NCBI GenBank assembly: GCA_910592205.1
Contig: CAJVPJ010000313.1
Location: forward strand, 1-29,043
Direction of reading: 5' to 3'
Origin: Paraglomus occultum
Lineage: Eukaryota; Glomeromycota; Glomeromycetes; Paraglomerales; Paraglomeraceae
DNA length: 29,043 bases
Part shown: positions 9,214-17,933 of the stretch, piece after piece
Layout: every line of letters begins with the position of its first letter
Position numbering within the stretch: position 1 is the first letter of the stretch
Position numbers and translations under genes: made by a program
Notes under the pieces: generated by a model
Seen by the model: the letters and a program-made list of their open reading frames with translations, nothing else
The model's database searches: none
Told to the model about the DNA's origin: nothing

Positions 9214-9605
9214 ATATGGGGCATGCTGCAACAAAACCAAAGTGAACATTTGACTATGTTAATGTGACATCTGATGTGGCTGAAAATTAACTGATTATCA
9301 CAGCTGTAACTTATACAATTAAATTGCAGACAGGGTATTGTGACTTAGACTAACAAATTCAACATATTTGAGATAAACTTTACCCAAAATTACAATATGC
9401 TTAATATAGAGCTATCTCTGTGTAAAAATATAATAATAAATGTGAAACTAATTTATATCAAATTCACTATGGAACCCAAGAATTACAGCACTATTAGAAG
9501 CATTCTAAAAAAAACCCCAAGGAGAGAAATTGCTCCATACATTTTTAAAATCCAAACTCTCCAGCAATATTAATATCTGGATAATGAAGAAATACTTGGT
9601 AAATT
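9214..9605 (+). repeat. Repeat family R1, copy B (inverted relative to A and C)
   Basis: Begins with ATATGGGGCATGCTGCAAC at 9214, followed by AAAGTGAACATTTGACTATG and, about 200 bp on, the small ORF. Similarity to copy A continues through TATCTGGATAATGAAGAAAT to about 9605. The start lies 23 bp after the 7-TM stop codon, i.e. in that gene's 3' untranslated region. Confidence 0.7.
9469..9573 (+). pseudogene. Truncated R1 ORF (copy B)
   Basis: Reads MEPKNYSTIRSILKK, then TPRREIAPYIFKIQTLQQY and stops, 34 aa. Against copy A there is a local +1/-1 shift (AQGEK becomes TPRRE), a two-residue loss in the PYRYIF segment and a premature TAA, while the downstream DNA still resembles the rest of the copy A frame. 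The upstream MKLIYIK segment is present but begins with GTG. Probably inactive. Confidence 0.5.
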
Positions 9606-9639
9606 TACCAATCTTTAGATTACTTGATATTAATCAAGA

Positions 9640-9830
9640 TCATCTCTTATTTTCTTTAACTTCAATTTGAGCAATATGTTGAGTTTGCTGTTTTCTTAAA
9701 AATTCAACCTTAATTTCAAGTCTTTGAATTTTATCTAACAATTCTTGCCTTTGCTTACTATGCCAAATCCTTTGAAACTTCTAAGGCTTCCAAGTGAGAA
9801 CTAATTTCTTCCTTATGTCGAGGCAATAGT
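9640..9830 (-). pseudogene. Frameshifted coiled-coil C-terminus of a lost gene
   Basis: On the minus strand, RHKEEISSHLEALEVSK is followed after a one-base shift by FQRIWHSKQRQELLDKIQRL, then EIKVEFLRKQQTQHIAQIE and VKENKR before TGA (9642-9640). Both parts are strongly helical and charged with heptad-like Leu/Ile spacing, i.e. one coiled coil split by a frameshift around 9,780. It converges on copy B, with only about 35 bp between them. Likely a remnant of a transposon or host protein; family not recognised. Confidence 0.45.
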
Positions 9831-10380
9831 CACGGGAGAGCGGGTAACTACTGTCTCGGTTTGAGATCTGGCTGCGCCGTCGTAGCAGTGTGGCTCACCT
9901 CAGCGATAGCTAAAACGTAACAAACAGTTAGTGAGCCTTTAATGAGTGCTGACGTATTCGTATACGGATCGCACACACTAATCCTAGATAATCTAATGGA
10001 TTATTCAGGGAAAGAATTAATATGTCAGAGTAAATGAGTACTCGTTTATTGATAAGAAATCGAACGTCTTCGATGTAAGAAATTAGAGATTAAACCTGAT
10101 GCTAAGTAAATTTTATGCTGCTTATATACTTTCTCAACTACCATTTGATCTATTTTTAGCATCGCTATTATTTCTAATTCTAATTTATTATTACTATTAT
10201 TCTGCTGTCCGTGCGACTTACTGTGGGCTTGTGGCAATATTTGCTGTCCGTGTCATCCTTCGGTACTTGTCTTACATTTGTGTATCGTCGCTCCAAGATG
10301 AATTTCCCCAATCGTGAGATAAAGCATTTGTATGTCAACCAATGTAATTGCAACAAAAAACTGCTTCGCTTTAGCCTACA
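9831..10380. other. Non-coding region with short inverted repeats
   Basis: Contains a GGCTCAC...GTGAGCC inverted repeat (about 9,892-9,936), a perfect ATCGAA-CGTC-TTCGAT hairpin near 10,062-10,077, and two CTGCTGTCCGTG-like strings (10,201-10,250). The frames 10,046-10,237 and 10,099-10,317 are low-complexity and not convincing. It could be a solitary terminal repeat of a retroelement, but no second copy is present to test this. Confidence 0.35.
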
Positions 10381-10768
10381 ATGATGGCAGAATATTCAAT
10401 CGTCTTGTGGATATCGAATGTAATGGCAAAAGTTTCGTTTTTCGATAGATCGGTAAGTACCTAATTTAGGGATAAATCAGCAATTCATGCGCGTAAAAAT
10501 TTTAATAGGAAGTTCAAGAGGAAATTTTTTGTCTGATTCCAAACAATACATGTACATGTGGACTGTAGTGGAAGAAAGACGCGTACTCGAAGAGTTCTTC
10601 GAGGTTGACTCGAATTGGTCGTTGATTGCATTCCTTCGATATAGAGAAGGAACCGATAGTTTTACGTACGATAAAAGAAGGGAATATAAACTATACGCGA
10701 GAGCTTTAAACGCGTTATCCAAAGACCACGTTCGTGCTCAAGGATGTCTTGCTAGTTTTGAGGTTTAG
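10381..10768 (+). CDS. Uncertain small gene, frame conflict at a good intron
   Basis: Two overlapping possibilities. (1) ATG at 10381 gives MMAEYSIVLWISNVMAKVSF up to a consensus donor GTAAGT (10453); with acceptor TTTAATAG (10508), the protein continues EVQEEIFCLIPNNTCTCGL and stops at 10568. (2) The frame from ATG 10487 to 10768 (93 aa) reads through that intron's 3' part and contains a charged helical stretch (WTVVEERRVLEEFFEVDSNW) and KRREYKLYARALNALSKDHV, which looks coding. The good exon 2 frame and exon 1 frame do not match, so either a one-base indel has broken the gene or an upstream exon is missing. No family recognised. Confidence 0.3.
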
Positions 10769-11055
10769 TATATTATTACTATTATGTGATGGTGGGTTCA
10801 AAAGCTAGAGTATGTTCCGGTCCTCCGAGCATTACGGACACGTTGGCCGTGACATATTGACAACCCCCCGAGTAGCCAGTTACCGCGCCCTGGCTGGTGA
10901 GAGTGAATATTAATATTACCTCGGGCGTTCTTGAATAGACTGTAGTTACTACCATAACGCCAACTGGTTGTCAGCTAACCCCGTGTTGTGGTCCATCATC
11001 TTTTGTTTGATTACATGAGTTATATACTAGTTGCGAAAGACTGTTATTTGATTCT
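10769..11055. other. GC-rich island with a nested inverted repeat beside TAATATTAC
   Basis: The stretch 10,820-10,990 is notably GC-rich for this window. It contains CCCGAG (10867-10872) pairing with CTCGGG (10920-10925), and inside that AGCCAG (10874-10879) pairing with CTGGCT (10890-10895). TAATATTAC lies at 10911-10919 between inner stem and outer stem. No ORF is present. Confidence 0.4.
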
Positions 11056-12322
11056 ATGCTAATGCGTTTTTGCCAACAAAAATCCTCCAAAGCTGTCGAT
11101 GTGTTTTGGACAAGAATCGAAAAAAAGCGTTACGAAGATTCAATCGCTACGGCAAGGGTGGGTAGTGGGTGCTATAGTTTTCAGGTTGAACAAAGCTAAT
11201 AATTATGACCTTTTACAAGGCAAGTGGAATGTTACATATTTTGGAAGCAACAAATAAGAGCCAGAAATATGTCACAAATATTCAACATGAAGATTTCCAA
11301 AATCTATACCAACCTCGTAACAGTAGACAAGTAAGTTTCATGTACTGTCAATGCTCAATTACTTAGTAATTTTTCAATATCACTCAGGACAAGTCAAATG
11401 AAAATGCTTATTTGCGAAAAAGAAAAGACATAGACTATAATGAGGAAAGAATGATAAAGAAGATATATTGTGATGATGGCTATGTTACGCCATTACAGCA
11501 TAGTTTGAAAGATAGTTTAAGTTCACCTTCTGAGACATCTCAATACTTTCCAAGGTAATTATCACTGTTTTTTTTATTACTAATGGTGATCATCAGCACA
11601 TGTCTATTAAAGTTCTTTATGTCTTTGTGCATGTGTCAGTGACAGGCTTGATGACAGCAGAAGTGACAATGACTTTACCTCAGAGAAAAAAGTCATAGAT
11701 TTCTGGATAAGCTATTTCCTTGATGAACTTGAAAACCAATTGGAAATAGAATGCAAAGATCCAGTATGCAGTAAATAGAATGTTTTTTCTGTTATTATAT
11801 AGTATATTTTACCTTATTGTAAACTATAATTTTTGCATTTTAGTGGGAAGTTAATGATATCAATGTCACAAAGAAATTTAGACAATACCAAAGTGAACTT
11901 CTTCATGATCTAAAATATAGTATTAAGAAACTAACATGGCATAATACTTTTGATTTACTGTAAGTATAAGAAAGTGTTCTGAGCTTTTATTACATAATAT
12001 TAACAAACTTTTTTTTTCATATTACAATAGGGCTTTAGGGTCAATCATAGTTCTTGGCTGGCCCTGCCAATATAATACCTTTACAACTGATGAGTGGCTT
12101 GAAATAACTTTATTGCATCAGAGCAATTGTATATAATATAAATATATACAACATGCTATCCCTTACTCGAAATATTTTGCTCACGACTTTGTCTTCTAGG
12201 AACGTGTTAACAAATTAGCAGGAGAATACAAGTGTCGACCAAGATCCTCCAAACCAGCTGAGCGATGTACATTTATCAGAGACGTACCTGATACTCCTCA
12301 ACTAAAATGTCTGTTTAAATAA
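11056..12322 (+). CDS. Multi-exon gene of unknown family, probably frameshifted near its 3' end
   Basis: Six exons join without a phase error: 11056-11157, 11220-11330, 11388-11554, 11640-11763, 11844-11959, 12031-12136 (TAA). All introns are GT-AG, 57-85 nt. The 5' part is basic (KAVDVFWTRIEKKRYEDSIA), the middle Ser/Asp-rich, then come a helical segment (VIDFWISYFLDELENQLEIE), KKFRQYQSELLHDLKYSIKK and a hydrophobic end (LGSIIVLGWPCQYNTFTTDE). A seventh open block follows at 12200-12322 after a good acceptor (TTCTAG): ERVNKLAGEYKCRPRSSKPA... ending PDTPQLKCLFK. The only nearby donor (AATT|GTATAT, 12129) is one base out of phase and would create TGA at the junction; removing one T of AATT would restore phase. 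So this is either a recent pseudogene, an allele, or a sequencing error. Function unknown. Confidence 0.6.
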
Positions 12323-12463
12323 AGATTGCCCACATTCTGACACGTAATTTTAACATATACTGTATATTGTGCTGACTATTACGGGGGCATGATTTTCAGT
12401 GATAGGGCACTTGATCTTGGTGGAAAACTTTTGTAAACTGTTTTTCTTTACATATCTTCGATT

Positions 12464-12876
12464 TTTCATTTCTTTCTTAATTCATCATAAGCTGGTGGTA
12501 ATGTTTGTTTATTGTTTATTATTTTTCGTTCTTCTTGATAAGTAATTTTTTCTTTATTTAATATTTCTGAGGTGTTTAGGTATCATTCATTTTAAAAACG
12601 TAGGGAGCAATTTTTTTACCTTAGTTTTTTTAGCATGCTTCTAATAGCGCTGTAATTTTTTGTTCCATGGTGGATTTAATGTAAATTAATTTTATATTAA
12701 TATTTTATACAGAATTATCCTATTACTATGTCAATTATGTATAATTTTAGATAGTAATAGCAATAGAAGTTTGCTACAAAATGTTATTAGCCAAATTAGT
12801 TAACTTTCAGCTCTCATTTATGTCACATAACAGAATGTTCACTTGTCTGGTTTTGTTGCAGCATGACCCATATAGA
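12464..12876 (-). repeat. Repeat family R1, copy C (decayed)
   Basis: In gene orientation it begins at about 12876 with ATATGGGTCATGCTGCAAC and the AAGTGAACATTCTGTTATG block, and runs to about 12464 (AATTAAGAAAGAAATG). The small ORF is recognisable (KLIYIKSTMEQK) but lost to several frameshifts and stops: a base is missing after ATGGAAC relative to copy A, and TAA follows ATGAATGATACC. Its 3' end retains LPPAYDELRKK in another frame, which helped identify the shifted C-terminus of copy A. Confidence 0.65.
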
Positions 12877-13071
12877 CATTAAAATCTAATTTGTTTATAA
12901 ATATGGAAACTGTGCCATAATTATAATTTCCATTGATAAATTGGTTAATATAATATTAATATTGGGATCATTAAATATCATATTTAAGGAAATCTGTTTT
13001 GCTTTCGCCAGTATTAGTATACGGATCAAACAGCTCTGTTTATTATAATTGGTACTCCATTAAGAACAGTA

Positions 13072-13340
13072 TCAACACTGATAATCATATCCAAGGCCGG
13101 CGGCCATTCTAAAAGGTGAAGGAATCGATTGAACTTCTGAATAATCAAACATCCACTGTGGTCTATGAAGAGCGGATTCAAGTGCACCTATGTCCCTAAC
13201 ATACTGTTTTTGTCCCAAATTTTCCATTATTCCCTTATGCTATTCAAGAAAAACATTCAAATCAACGTATTTTGGCTCATTTGTGCACTTCGTACAATAA
13301 TTTTCGGAATGAGCACCGTTATTTCACTTGTCCCGCAGGC
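13072..13340 (-). pseudogene. Fic/DOC-family relic lacking the catalytic motif
   Basis: Two minus-strand blocks, 13340-13296 and 13239-13072, join at phase 0 across a 56-nt GTACGA..AATAG intron. The joined text reads EITVLIPKII | HKGIMENLGQ, then YVRDIGALESALHRPQ, and later PFRMAAGLGYDY before TGA. HKGIMENLG plus VRDxGxLESALxRPQ is the hallmark N-terminal half of DOC (death-on-curing) proteins of the Fic superfamily, which transfer nucleotide or phosphate groups to target proteins. The expected HPFxDGNKR active-site loop, normally just after this helix, is absent in the following 200 bp, where repeat copy C then begins. An in-frame TGA (13343-13341) also separates it from upstream coding sequence. 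It is broken and presumably inactive. DOC assignment is fairly secure; the cause of truncation is inferred. Confidence 0.6.
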
Positions 13341-13665
13341 TCACATAGAGATCCCAATTTTTGCGGATAATATATTTGTCCACTTCCTTTTGTAAATCGT
13401 ACGGTCTAAAATAAATTATGTTCGTTAGTAAGAATAAGAACGAAGAATATGGTATATAAGAATTAATAGCTTGATCGATTATAAGATTATACGTGACCCT
13501 ACCTAAAATCTCTTCCAACGGTTCCGAGTTTGAAGGTTGACCAAATTTGGGAAGCAATGGATAACTTTGATGTCTGTCTCTTCTCAACAAGCCTTTGTAC
13601 AATGATAAAACGACATAAGTGACGTATGGTATGGAAAAAACGGTATATAGAGAGGAATACGTCAT
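13341..13665 (-). CDS. Candidate small two-exon gene upstream of the DOC relic
   Basis: Exons 13665-13503 and 13405-13341 are joined by a textbook intron (GTAGGG, branch TACTAAC, acceptor TTTTAG). The spliced product is 75 aa: MTYSSLYTVFSIPYVTYVVL, then LYKGLLRRDRHQS, EPLEEIL and KRKWTNILSAKIGISM before TGA. The stop is in the same frame as the DOC block that follows, so this may be the 5' part of one gene interrupted by a nonsense mutation. LYKGLLRR recalls the LYR motif of small mitochondrial proteins, but the rest does not support that family. An ATG further upstream (13679) opens a different frame. Function unknown. Confidence 0.35.
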
Positions 13666-14759
13666 CGTCGGCTTCCATTCTTATATATTTATTGCGCTTA
13701 GTGTAATTATTCAAAATGTAAGTATAAGCCACTGATCAGAAACGTGTACATATTGTATTTCATTATTTCATGTGTACAGGCTCCTATATGCAGGTGAGAG
13801 TTGGTGCGTTATGCAATAATATGAATTCACATGACTATTAATAATGTAGTGCATTGAAATACTGCAGTCAAATCAATCAATGATGGCTGTTCGCATAAGA
13901 TCTATAATTTAATATTCATATAAATTCGACCGTTACTTAAAAGCATGAAATTTCCGATTACAGCGGTTGGGTATTAATATGTTTAATTGCGAAAGCTTTT
14001 ATCGGAAAGAGTCAGCGATTTATAATGCCGATATATTATACCAATCATATTTCAGGCTACCGTTAAATAGGCCACAGCTCTTTACGTGAAACAATAAACG
14101 AAGTTCGACATGATGATTCATTTACTTGTTCATTGTTTTGCATAACGCTTTTTTTTTGAACAAACGAAGTAGACAAAGAAAAACCAAGTATTCATTAACT
14201 ACAGCGACCACAAGCAATTGTAGACTACACTGCCCATCTCTCATATTTCATCATAATGAGTGACGGCATACACTGGTGTAACGGCCTTGCATTTCGAGCA
14301 ACCATTAAATAATAATTTTTCGGCAAAATTACGGTCGCAGCCAATTGCCTTAATCCTATTTCGGGTAATCTTTTCTCGTTACACAGTGTTTTAATCAAAC
14401 ATAAGGAAGAAAAACGGTGTTTGTAAAGTCAATTGCTTTCCTCTTCCGCAAATTAAACGACGACGATAATAATAATAATAACACCATGGTTAATATTAAA
14501 TACACGTGATCAATATGACTAGAGATGATTGGAAAGTTTATTTGACGACGATTCATCGGAAGTGTCTGAGAATAAGCGCCCTCATGTCATAAAATATCAG
14601 AGAATTAAAATAGTGTTAGTACACATTTTTGTTACATTCTATGACTCTGGTATGACGCTAATGGTTATTATTAGGGGGGCCAATCCATACGTGGCGTACA
14701 GTGGCTTATTTAAAATTTTGACCCACCCCCGCGTATCTTGAATTTCCCTTTACTTCCCA
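13666..14759. other. Intergenic region, no supported gene
   Basis: AT-rich. A short (AAT)n run (ATAATAATAATAATAACA) lies near 14,468. The frame 14529-14741 lacks an ATG and is preceded directly by a stop, so it is not called. The last part is the promoter of the gene at 14,760. Confidence 0.55.
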
Positions 14760-15365
14760 ATGTCGCTCTCCTACGCCGAAGCAGCACGAAAACCCCCACC
14801 GCCCTCGCTCGACTCTTCGTATGAAAACCTCGAAGCTAATATCATAGTCGAAGCAAAGAACGCTGTTAACCCTCAAACCTCCTCAAGCGCGACAAACCAA
14901 GACTCACATGCCGAAGACAAGACTGGAGAGAACTATACTGCCACTTTGAAAAGACGAGACGTCTCTCCGGAAACTTTAAAGTCTCTACGAGAGGGCGAGA
15001 ACGAAGAAGGAGGAGAGCATGACAGGTGGAAGAATACAACAGGGACAAGAGACACTAAAAAAGATAAACAAAAGAAAGAGTTGACCGGAAAAATGATTGC
15101 TTTAAATGTTGCAATTGATGTTGTTCTGGCTGGTCTGTTTGTTGGATGGTTATACAAAGGACAGAGACCGCTCAACAGAAGTTTCATTACGTTTGGCAGC
15201 ATCGGACTGTCTGCTTTCTATGGTTGGCACTGGTAAGTAAGGGAATCGTGACGAACGATAAAAATAAAAATCGTGTGAGAGTGTTGATGCTTTATTAATT
15301 TATACTGAATCAACCGTAAATTGTTGATTTCTAGGTTTGGTTACATGAAAGTGCATTCAAAATAA
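14760..15365 (+). CDS. Small single-pass or two-pass membrane protein
   Basis: Exon 1 (14760-15232) starts MSLSYAEAARKPPPPS and exon 2 (15335-15365) adds FGYMKVHSK; the intron is GTAAGT..TCTAG and the join is in frame, 167 aa in total. The first two-thirds are hydrophilic, disordered and Ser/Thr/Glu/Lys-rich. A basic stretch (KKDKQKKELTGK) precedes a hydrophobic helix (MIALNVAIDVVLAGLFVGWL), then a short loop (YKGQRPLNRS) and a second, weaker hydrophobic segment (FITFGSIGLSAFYGWHW). This suggests a membrane anchor with a long cytosolic N-terminal tail, or a hairpin. The C-terminal HSK resembles no certain sorting signal. Family not recognised; the well-behaved intron and good codon continuity support a real gene. 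Confidence 0.65.
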
Positions 15366-16877
15366 ATCGCTCTTGTTGTTATCCAAGGTGTCTTTTTAGG
15401 TGTACAAATGTGAGTGGGACTGACATCTCATGTAATTTAGCAAATGCTTCATTCGCAGACAGGAGTTGGGCAGTGACTCAATTATAATGATAATGATATA
15501 ATGAGGTATTGGTTTGTTGATTTCTGATTTGGATTTCCGAGTATTATATCTTTGTTGCAAAAAGCGTCAAGGAGGACACGACGGAAAGAACAAGAATTAA
15601 CACCAGTACAAGATATTTCTTTGTTGATAAATAATCTCTGAATGAGACTACGAGAAAGTGGTGAAAAAATTCAATCAATATTACCAGTGAAGAAATCATT
15701 GCTGCATCTTTTCGTTGAACGTATATTCGGAACGAACTTAGGGTATTGTATTGCATTAAACGATTATACACGTATCAACTATGCTAGAACTGTGAAGAAC
15801 AAACATATCTTGTCTAGTTTTCCTCTGATCCAGCTGATCAAGTATTGGATTCCATAAACGTGCTCGTCCACTTTCGGGTCGCGTTTAGCGTTACTTTCCT
15901 TTTTAGTACATGTACTAAGTATGGGAATACCATTTTAGTTGCATGATAGTAGGTTACTTTTGTCACGGCCACCATCCGAAAAAGTAATATCCGTCATTCA
16001 CCCAAATAGGCACGAATGATATCTAAATCTGTCAATTGATACAAGATTATCCTCTCGGCATATTACAATTTTTCTCTATGGCATTCTTTTTGTCATTATC
16101 AAATGAAAACCAGTCGATGTGATGAGAGTCTGTCCATACGTCGACTCTTCAAGCCTGTTACTGTAATAATACTTGTGACAGATTTTATTGAATCGTTCCG
16201 AGTAGGCATTGCGCAACATGAACATGGTGCGTCAATTAGGTCTATTATTGGACTGAAGGCCACCTAACTAATTTGTGTAATCGTGCTCATTAACGAGACG
16301 CATAAAATACTTCCAAGATATATCCGATGCCATTATCTCATTATCGACATGAGTCAAGAGAAAGATAAAATCATTAATAGAAGGGATTGTTCTTACAATA
16401 TTGCGATTCCTTTCTTGAGTCGGTTAGCCATAGTTAGTCAAAGGGGTCACATTCAGTTCGACGTGGCTGAGCTTTGTCCCTATAAATCAACAGACACTTA
16501 GCGTGCGCCTCATTGCCTCATATTACTTCATTTCTCCCACTCCTCTTTCGATAACTGGAACAGTCTACACAAAACACCATTGCGTGAGAAATCATCCAAT
16601 TTTTCGAGCACGTGGAAAAGCACATTCCAAACGCCGGTGTTGGGTCAATTGGTCTCGTTGCTCGTACAGAAGTTGCGAGTATAGCTACAGATGAGTCCTC
16701 CAAAAGAGGCTTTAAATAAAGGAGGATCATTGTTACATGCATGATTGAGCGATGGCCAAATATCCAGAATCAGATCATATGTATGACCAGTCAGTAATCA
16801 ATACATAACCATGAACCACGATATATACTCCAATAACACGCACGAACATTAGCTTTAATGAATGTCTGCTTGATACA
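15366..16877. other. Long intergenic region with doubtful coding fragments
   Basis: No gene could be assembled. Two patches look somewhat coding: 15,540-15,760 (e.g. ELTPVQDISLLINN, then MRLRESGEKIQSILPVKKSL after a stop) and 16,590-16,712 (HIPNAGVGSIGLVARTEVAS then IATDESSKRGFK and a stop), whose antisense is also open. They may be exons of unrecognised genes or decayed fragments. Confidence 0.4.
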
Positions 16878-17556
16878 TTATTTCTTGCCTCCAGGTTTGC
16901 TTTGTTGCTTTATGACCCTCTTAACGATCTTTTGCTCTTCAATGAGGAAAGCACGAACGATGCTATGATGCAAAAAAAAAACCAAAACAAACAAACAAAT
17001 GAGTACGACAAGACGAAGGAAAAATCTTCCCAACAAAATGTGCTAAATCCGGAATAAAAAAAAGTCGCAGAAACTTTATAGTAATCAACGGACGTACCGA
17101 TCCCTCACGCATCTGGCACACCGACTTCCACCATAAGCTCGCGTGACTGTCTTTTGTCGTTTACTAATGCGAGCATATTCGCGAGGACGAAGAGCTGGAA
17201 TCTATTATAAATTTGAAATATGAGGTCACTGATGGTTAGAATTAACAATTATTTAATAGACTGGTACAACGAAAAATCTTGCTTTTCCTCATCAACCATA
17301 GCATTTCGAAACTAATACTTACCCCCGGAAGTCGATTCCCACAGTCACCGCATTTTGGGCCTTTTGCTTGCTTTTTCTTGTAAAGATACGTCAACTTGCC
17401 ACCTGTCAACAATATTCACTTTGCATAAACGACTTTCTTAATTGTACGACCTCCGGAGACGACAGATCGTTACTAACCAGGCGTTTTGACGACCTTCACT
17501 TTATTCGACCGAGTGTTGTAGGATAAACGTCGTCTATATGTGAGGCGTTGAGCCAT
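16878..17556 (-). CDS. RPL34: 60S ribosomal protein L34 (eL34)
   Basis: Four exons on the minus strand, 17556-17478, 17402-17333 to 17323, 17201-17098 and 16962-16878, i.e. coding blocks of 79, 80, 104 and 85 nt, encode 115 aa. The text is diagnostic of eL34: [57 protein letters not shown] and [20 protein letters not shown]. The paired CGDC and CARC cysteines form the zinc-binding site of the large-subunit protein. It starts at the conserved MAQRLTYRR and ends [10 protein letters not shown]. All introns are GT-AG (GTTAGT, GTAAGT, GTACGT donors; the first contains CTAAC-like sequence). Length matches the family. It lies 377 bp downstream of the TFIIF alpha gene on the same strand, each with its own promoter. 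Confidence 0.96.
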
Positions 17557-17933
17557 TGCTGTCAATTCGTTAGAAGGTAATCAGCCAAGCAATGGATGTG
17601 GAAAAAAGAATGAACAAGTAGCTACATACTAGTGGAAATAAAAAATTTTGTGTGGCTTGCATGTGACCATATCACGTTACCAAGAATAGTTATGCAAAAT
17701 CTTTTATTTCCTTTTTTTCTTTTTTTACAAAAAATAAAAAGAACAATTAAAGTAATTCTCTATTTACATTGGGGGATAAATCATTAATATCGCCAAAAAA
17801 AAAAATACACATCAATGAAAGCAACAAAAAAGCTCATCGTGCCTTTTTGTCTTTATTCAAACAATTAGTCAATGTTCCCTTTAATATCTATTGAATGCTA
17901 TCTTTTCGAACAACACCCTACTGATCTCTAAAA
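17557..17933. other. Promoter of RPL34 and 3' flank of TFG1
   Basis: AT-rich, with T/A runs (17,700-17,740 and 17,795-17,806). No ORF and no clear regulatory palindrome were seen. Confidence 0.5.

Noticed and set aside
10911-10919. TAATATTAC as proof of an integrated ssDNA virus
   Set aside because: AT-rich genomes give this nonamer by chance, it is not in a hairpin loop and no Rep gene is present; kept only as a low-interest finding.
14529-14741. 70-aa frame LESLFDDDSSEVSENK...
   Set aside because: Starts with TTG directly after a stop codon and has no supported acceptor, start codon or family.
16518-16742. Overlapping plus and minus frames around 16,600-16,740
   Set aside because: Both strands are open and neither has a start with good context or a recognisable family; noted only in the intergenic entry.
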